Positions 59,101-64,000 of a stretch of DNA of 64,000 nucleotides are shown one piece after another. How positions within the stretch are numbered: the stretch's first letter is position 1; each line of letters starts with the position of its first letter. The translations under genes and the position numbers were made by a program. This DNA is from Tamarix chinensis (Eukaryota > Streptophyta > Magnoliopsida > Caryophyllales > Tamaricaceae). A model generated the notes under the pieces. The model had not been told where the DNA came from. It ran no database searches and saw nothing but the letters and a program-made list of their open reading frames with translations. The stretch is from assembly GCA_030549775.1 (NCBI GenBank), contig CM060174.1:14130128-14194127 (forward strand), in the 5' to 3' direction.

Positions 59101-62100
59101 TTGATAATTTGTACTTACTATATTCCATATAATAATCTGATCTATCTTCACGGTCAAACTCCTACTTGAACTTGTGCTTTCAGGGGCAAGCTCTGGCACA
59201 AATTAATGTTGGCAATGTATTAGATACAAAAGGTGACTGGATGGGTGCGCTTAGAGCGTTTGAAGATGGATACAGGTGTGTAAGAGATCATAAACATTGT
59301 TTTCTGCTAAAAGCTGTCTAAAAGTTATCCTGATCATGACAAAGAGAATATGGCAGATAAATATAACAGAAACCAATGTCTATAGTTCCTCATCTGATTA
59401 TTTAGAGTTACTGATGACAACCTGGTATCTGCTGGTGTTCACGTTTGGATGCGCTCACTGGATTAAAAGATCATTATTCACTTCTACATAATTTTTATAT
59501 AAGAAAGAAGGATATGATCTAGAAATATTTCTGCTGTGAAGAAGACCAAGGTGTTTTGTGGTGCTACCTCTGAGTTGTGCTGTTTTTTTTTTTTTTGGCT
59601 TATACTGTACGTTTGTATTGGTGCAGGATTGCTGTCCAAGCAAATCTACCCTCTATTCAGCTGTCTGCACTAGAAAATATGCATTACAGCCACATGATGA
59701 GGTTCGACAATGTTGAAGAGGCAAGGTACATTTTGAGATTTCAACTTGATAGTTGTTATTGCCTCCATTTTGTCTTGGCAGAGAATGGACTTGATGTTAA
59801 ACTAAGCGTCTTATGTTGGTGCCAATGTTCTACTTATTATGCAAGGCAGGAGTATAATTCAAGTCAATATTTATATAAGTGATTAAAGTGAGAATGATTG
59901 TTTGAATTTTCTTCAATATGGTTGGTTGAGCAGGAGTTGAAGGATGTTGCTTGGCACCACGCAGTTGCTTTAGATAGAGCAGTATGTTTGGGTCTTTTAG
60001 CCTCATTTGTTCCCTTTATAGTTACATGGACCGAATATTTATTCAAGACAGTGTTTGAAAAGGTCTAAGGCGCACCTAGGCAATTGGGGTCTTGGAACCT
60101 AGGCGTTAGACACAAGGTGAAATGAGGCCCCAAAATTACTTAGAAAAGCTAAAAAAAATACGTAAAAAATGAATGATTGTAATAGTCCTTTCCTTTGTTT
60201 TTCAGCTGCTTTCTTTTCTCAGTTATTCTGCAGTTCTCTGTTCTATATTTTTCTGCCATTCACTGTTTCTTTTTGGGTGAGCTGGTGGTGAATCGCAGCT
60301 TTGCTTGATATGTTGCGTCACTGCTGCTGACTGCTGTCACATTTAAATTCTTTTCCTTCTTACTCTTTCTTTTCTCTTTCCTTTTTTTGGTGAAGACTTT
60401 TGATCTCCCTGAAAATATGATATTTTCTTTCCTAATATATATTTTCCTTTCCAAAAATTATCTATTGGCTTTTCCAACCATACAATTAAATAGTGGTTCC
60501 GCTATAGCATAGCGGCATCTATTTAGCGGTTTTTTGGTTAGTTGCAACGCGAAATAATTTATATTCTATGGTTTTAAAATTTTACATTTATCGGCCGATA
60601 AATTGGGATAAATTGTTCATAAATCAGCCATTTATTGAGAATTCTTAAATCTATTGAAAAAATCATGTATGATAAAATTTTCTTATTCATTTACTATATA
60701 TCTTGAAATAAGTTACTATTGAACAATAATAAAGTATTATTACTTGTTATCTTTATATGTCCTACTAAATAATATGTCTTTTTTTCATTCTGAGGCAAAT
60801 TTAGGATTATTAGGACAATTTTCTATATAATGACTCATTCAAATACTTCTAATATAATATAACACACTAATTTATTGGATATTTATATTCAAATAATTAA
60901 TAAATAATAATTATAATACATGGTAAAATAAAAATAAAAATTCACATCGTGACAACCATGACATATAATTTATTGTGCGCGACACTTTGATACCGTGACA
61001 CTGGGACCGTGATTTTATTGTCTATTCCCAACCTAAGATTTACCATATTAATTGTAAAATATTTTGAATGAATTTAAAATATTGCTAATCATTGAAAAAT
61101 AGGTGTGCGCTTTAGTTGTGCCTTACTCATGTTGCCTCGCCTTGGACCAAAGAAACACCCAACCCCAATTGCCTTGCACCTTAGCTGTGTCACTTCAACC
61201 ACTGATTCAGAAGCTGCCTGTCATGCACAATAGAAGAATACATCAGAACTTCCAGCAGTTAGTTGGTGGAGACAACTGCCTATTGTATGCTAATTGATTG
61301 GGAAATTTTATCCAAGGAATCCCACAAGGTTCTCCTAAGTGGTAAAAGGCATGGTGATTGGGTGCAAAATGGCCCCAAGGGCCAAGGTCCAAGGTCCATA
61401 ACTGATTCCCACCAAAGTGCAAACAACTTTGTTGAGGGCCATGCCCTATTGTAAACAACCCTTTGGGCTGGCAAGGATTTAACTGCTCTTGTCTGACGGG
61501 GCACTTGCACAAGGGACCAGAGATTGGTGGGGGCGCAAAGCACTCCAGAACCCTGACTTACTATAAAAATTTATCCAGTGCCTGCAGTTTGCCTGTGACG
61601 TTCTCCATGCTAGTGTCTCAATAGCAAATGCTCCGTACTAACTTTTTTGGTTATTTCTTGAGATGTATATATGCATTAAGGTCAATACTATTCCATAAAC
61701 TGGGAAGTTCTATTTTTGCAGGAGATTAGAGATTGAAATAGATGACTTGAAGCAGTTACGTGGCAGTAAAATTGAAGCACAAGATGACGGAGGGGATTGC
61801 TGCCCTGAGACTGAAACAGAAGGCGATGATCGCCTTTCCAACAGCTTATCCGATGCCTCTGGTCCATTAGAAGAAAGCAAACCCATTACTCCATGTTTGA
61901 ATGGCAATTCCAGTATTGAAGAAGTACAGGATGATGAATATCTGATTTCACTTACTCATTCTGGTAAAAAAATTGGTGAACAGGAAACTAGTTGTGAAGA
62001 GAAAGCTGTTAGTTCTCCCATGATCACTGAAGCTTCACCGAAAAGTTTCCCTAAATCAACTGGTTCTTCTCAAGTGACTGTTGGTCGCAAGCGTGCTCGT

Positions 62101-63917
62101 CTCATACTTTCTGATGATGAAGATGGGCTGTTCCATGAGACACAATTCTCCAGAGGAAAGGCAGATAAAGTTCACATGGAGGATGTTGCTACATCAAATG
62201 AATGTCGGTATTAATGATTCCTGGGGGCGTTTGCCTTCTTTTTTTATTTTTTATTTTTCTATTGTGTTTTTTATTTTTTATTTTTTTTTCTCTGGGAGAA
62301 TTCACTTTTAAGGCATAACCTTAACTTCCTGACTGAATTCAGTGAAAGCAAGAGCTGATCCAGAGGGTCTAGCTTGTCAGCATCAGGTGACAATACATCC
62401 ACAATTCTGTCTGGGCATTTTTCTTGTTATGTTGAGCTCACCTGATGCTTTTTTTTATTTATTGGCAGGCTGTTATCTCACCTATTGCTTCTAAAAACAG
62501 CATCAGTTTTTGCGCAGCTATCAACGTTGAGGAGAGTACTTGCTCTTACAAATCCAATGGTCATGAAGAAGCTGCTCGAAATGGTCCAGACCTCAGTTCT
62601 TCAAGCGTCCATGAGGTTGTCTATACTTCTCAATTTCAGCAATGTCAGAACTAGTTTTGATCCTATGTCTTTGACATAATCTATCAATCATTTTAAGTAT
62701 AGTTTGTTTTGTTACAAGATATGATCCATAACTTAACGCTGAAGATTTAGATCTACAGGAAGTGCTATGTTGGTCAGAGGAGCTTTCCCTGCTAAATGCT
62801 CTCATCATTATGAATTTATGGTGCTTAGGGGCATGGAGAACTCGATTTATTATGTTCCATTTCTGCGCATGTATCGAGCTGCATGGTCTCATAGCTCAGA
62901 GGCATTGCTTATCTCATATCAACTCTAAGAATTCTTATATGCAGAGTTAGATTCTGTGCCTGTAATACAATATTATTCACTAGGAGCAAAATGTCAATGT
63001 TATTTTCTCATTATTGCTGTGATTCTGGCTGGATTACTTTATACTATAGGGATATGCCAATCATCTTTCTTATGCTAGATGCAGGAGTTTATAAGAGTTA
63101 AAATCGAAGATGTTTTTGTATACATCAAAGCCAACTTCTGTATGCTTGGGAATGATGTTAACACTGAGGCGTTGAAGGCTGAAGCCGCATGTTCATATTA
63201 TCTACAGTTACCTTCACACAAGCAAGCAAGTGGTGAGAGTTTAAAATTGGAAATTTGAAGATACATGCTTTAGAGTTTCCTTGTTGATTTTAAGAACTAG
63301 CTTGGCAGTTCATCCAATTCAAAGAATTTGGGTGTATATTGTCCATGATTCTTATTCCAGTGCTACTGCTTGTGATCTAAATTAACCTATCCTCGAGCAA
63401 CTCTGTATTCACTTTGCTGATTACTAGGGATTCTGCTCTTGCTTTCACAAAGATGCCATCTGATAACAAATGCTTTCCTGTGTTTCAGGTCTGTTGCCCA
63501 TAATTAGCCACTTGAAGTGTGAAGGACAAGATATTGCGCCTAGTGATGAAGCTGAAGTTATTAAGAGTACCATTCAGGGAGAAGGATGGATCGAGGTATC
63601 AATTAATGGTATGATCATTCACGCCAAGTTCTGCCATACTTCTTATACCTCATCTATATTGCAGATTCATAAAAATAGTTATATCTTCTTCATTCGGGTT
63701 TATTTCATAGCACAGAGTGTTTATTCGGTTTAATGACTTGGGAATTATATACTTTGGACAGAAGATGTCCTTTTTCTCTGTAGTGTTAAACTTGCCACCC
63801 TTTGTTATCCTTTCAGGATGGCTGCAGAGGCGTTTGATAAAACTGTACATTGATTGTTGCAAGAACTTGTCTGAGACTCCTAATATGAAGTTGCTCAGAA
63901 AGTTGTACAACTTAGAG
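56087..63917 (+). CDS. TSK: TONSOKU / BRUSHY1 / MGOUN3, 5' part (gene runs off the window)
   Basis: Exons visible: 56087-56359, 57072-57869, 58813-58989, 59184-59275, 59627-59725, 61722-62207, 62353-62386, 62469-62615, 63085-63232, 63489-63608, 63817-63917; all junctions keep frame and total 825 codons. The start is the first ATG after an in-frame TAG at 56078. Residues 1 to about 480 form TPR (LGN-type) repeats (for example [20 protein letters not shown] and [16 protein letters not shown]); an acidic, Ser-rich stretch follows with [14 protein letters not shown] near residue 601. In Arabidopsis the protein acts in the nucleus in replication-linked repair and chromatin inheritance; its TPR domain recognises histone H3.1. 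The C-terminal leucine-rich repeats lie beyond 64000. The exon 6/7 junction and the exon 8 donor (GTTGTC) are the least certain. No frame break is seen. Confidence 0.93.
59726..61721 (+). other. Large intron 5 of TONSOKU with repeat insertion
   Basis: This intron of 1,996 bp lies between GGTACATTT and TTTTTGCAG. About 60055-61160 looks inserted: it begins AAGGTCTAAGGCGCACCTAGGC and ends with an inverted counterpart (GTGCGCTTTAGTTGTGCCTTAC...GCCTCGCCTTGG), a word type common in plant dispersed repeats. Between them is AT-rich DNA. No coding sequence in it is supported. Confidence 0.45.
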
Positions 63918-64000
63918 GTGGATTTTTGTTTTTTGTTCTGCTTCTATTCCACTGGTCTTGTCAAAATGTTTCTCCTGCATCTTAAAAAGAATATATTTCA

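Noticed and set aside
61103..61543. Several frames of 60-90 codons in TONSOKU intron 5
   Set aside because: They lie in an intron with an inserted repeat, overlap each other on both strands, and do not fit the TONSOKU protein order.

Overview
The window is nuclear DNA from a flowering plant, judged from a single intron-rich gene (GT..AG introns) whose product matches the plant protein TONSOKU (also called BRUSHY1/MGOUN3), set in a dense mass of nested LTR retrotransposons. I cannot name the species. The first 55.9 kb hold no intact protein-coding gene that I can support; the last 8 kb carry the 5' part of TONSOKU.

Layout. 1-2200: degenerate units with a period near 1.46 kb; another partial copy lies at 17391-18167. 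2206-7335: solo LTR of a Ty3/gypsy lineage with very long LTRs, carrying a 470-bp hAT-type MITE. 8205-16835: PIF/Harbinger-like DNA transposon with a surviving MYB/SANT-like exon, split by a second solo LTR (9635-13907). 18168-20931: another LTR, minus orientation. 21735-39822: one old minus-strand gypsy element whose gag zinc knuckle, protease, RT, RNase H and integrase remnants are colinear but pushed apart by solo LTRs at 22351-32868 (itself hit by 26592-30841) and 34430-39029. 39823-46037: a decayed but structurally complete plus-strand gypsy element with two LTRs of about 540 bp. 46038-52538: mixed LTR fragments, including a deletion derivative with gag start, primer-binding site and a 238-bp foldback. 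52539-55920: AT-rich intergenic DNA. 56087-63917: TONSOKU, eleven exons visible, running off the right edge.

The long-LTR family dominates. Four of its copies are solo LTRs supported by identical or one-mismatch 5-bp target duplications (AAACT, TAATT, AATAC, CCTTG/CCTTA), and the outer copy at 22351 has a weaker pair (AGAAT/ATAAT). Diverged copies share a stem-loop near the LTR 3' end, a recurring CCACTATTATAGCCGGTGG-like motif, a dyad CTCACGCT-N8-AGCGTGAG, a C/T-biased tract of about 0.4-1.3 kb, and usually a 29-bp minisatellite. These shared non-coding structures are the most unusual signal in the window. I found no CRISPR array, no convincing RNA gene and no clearly new coding system.
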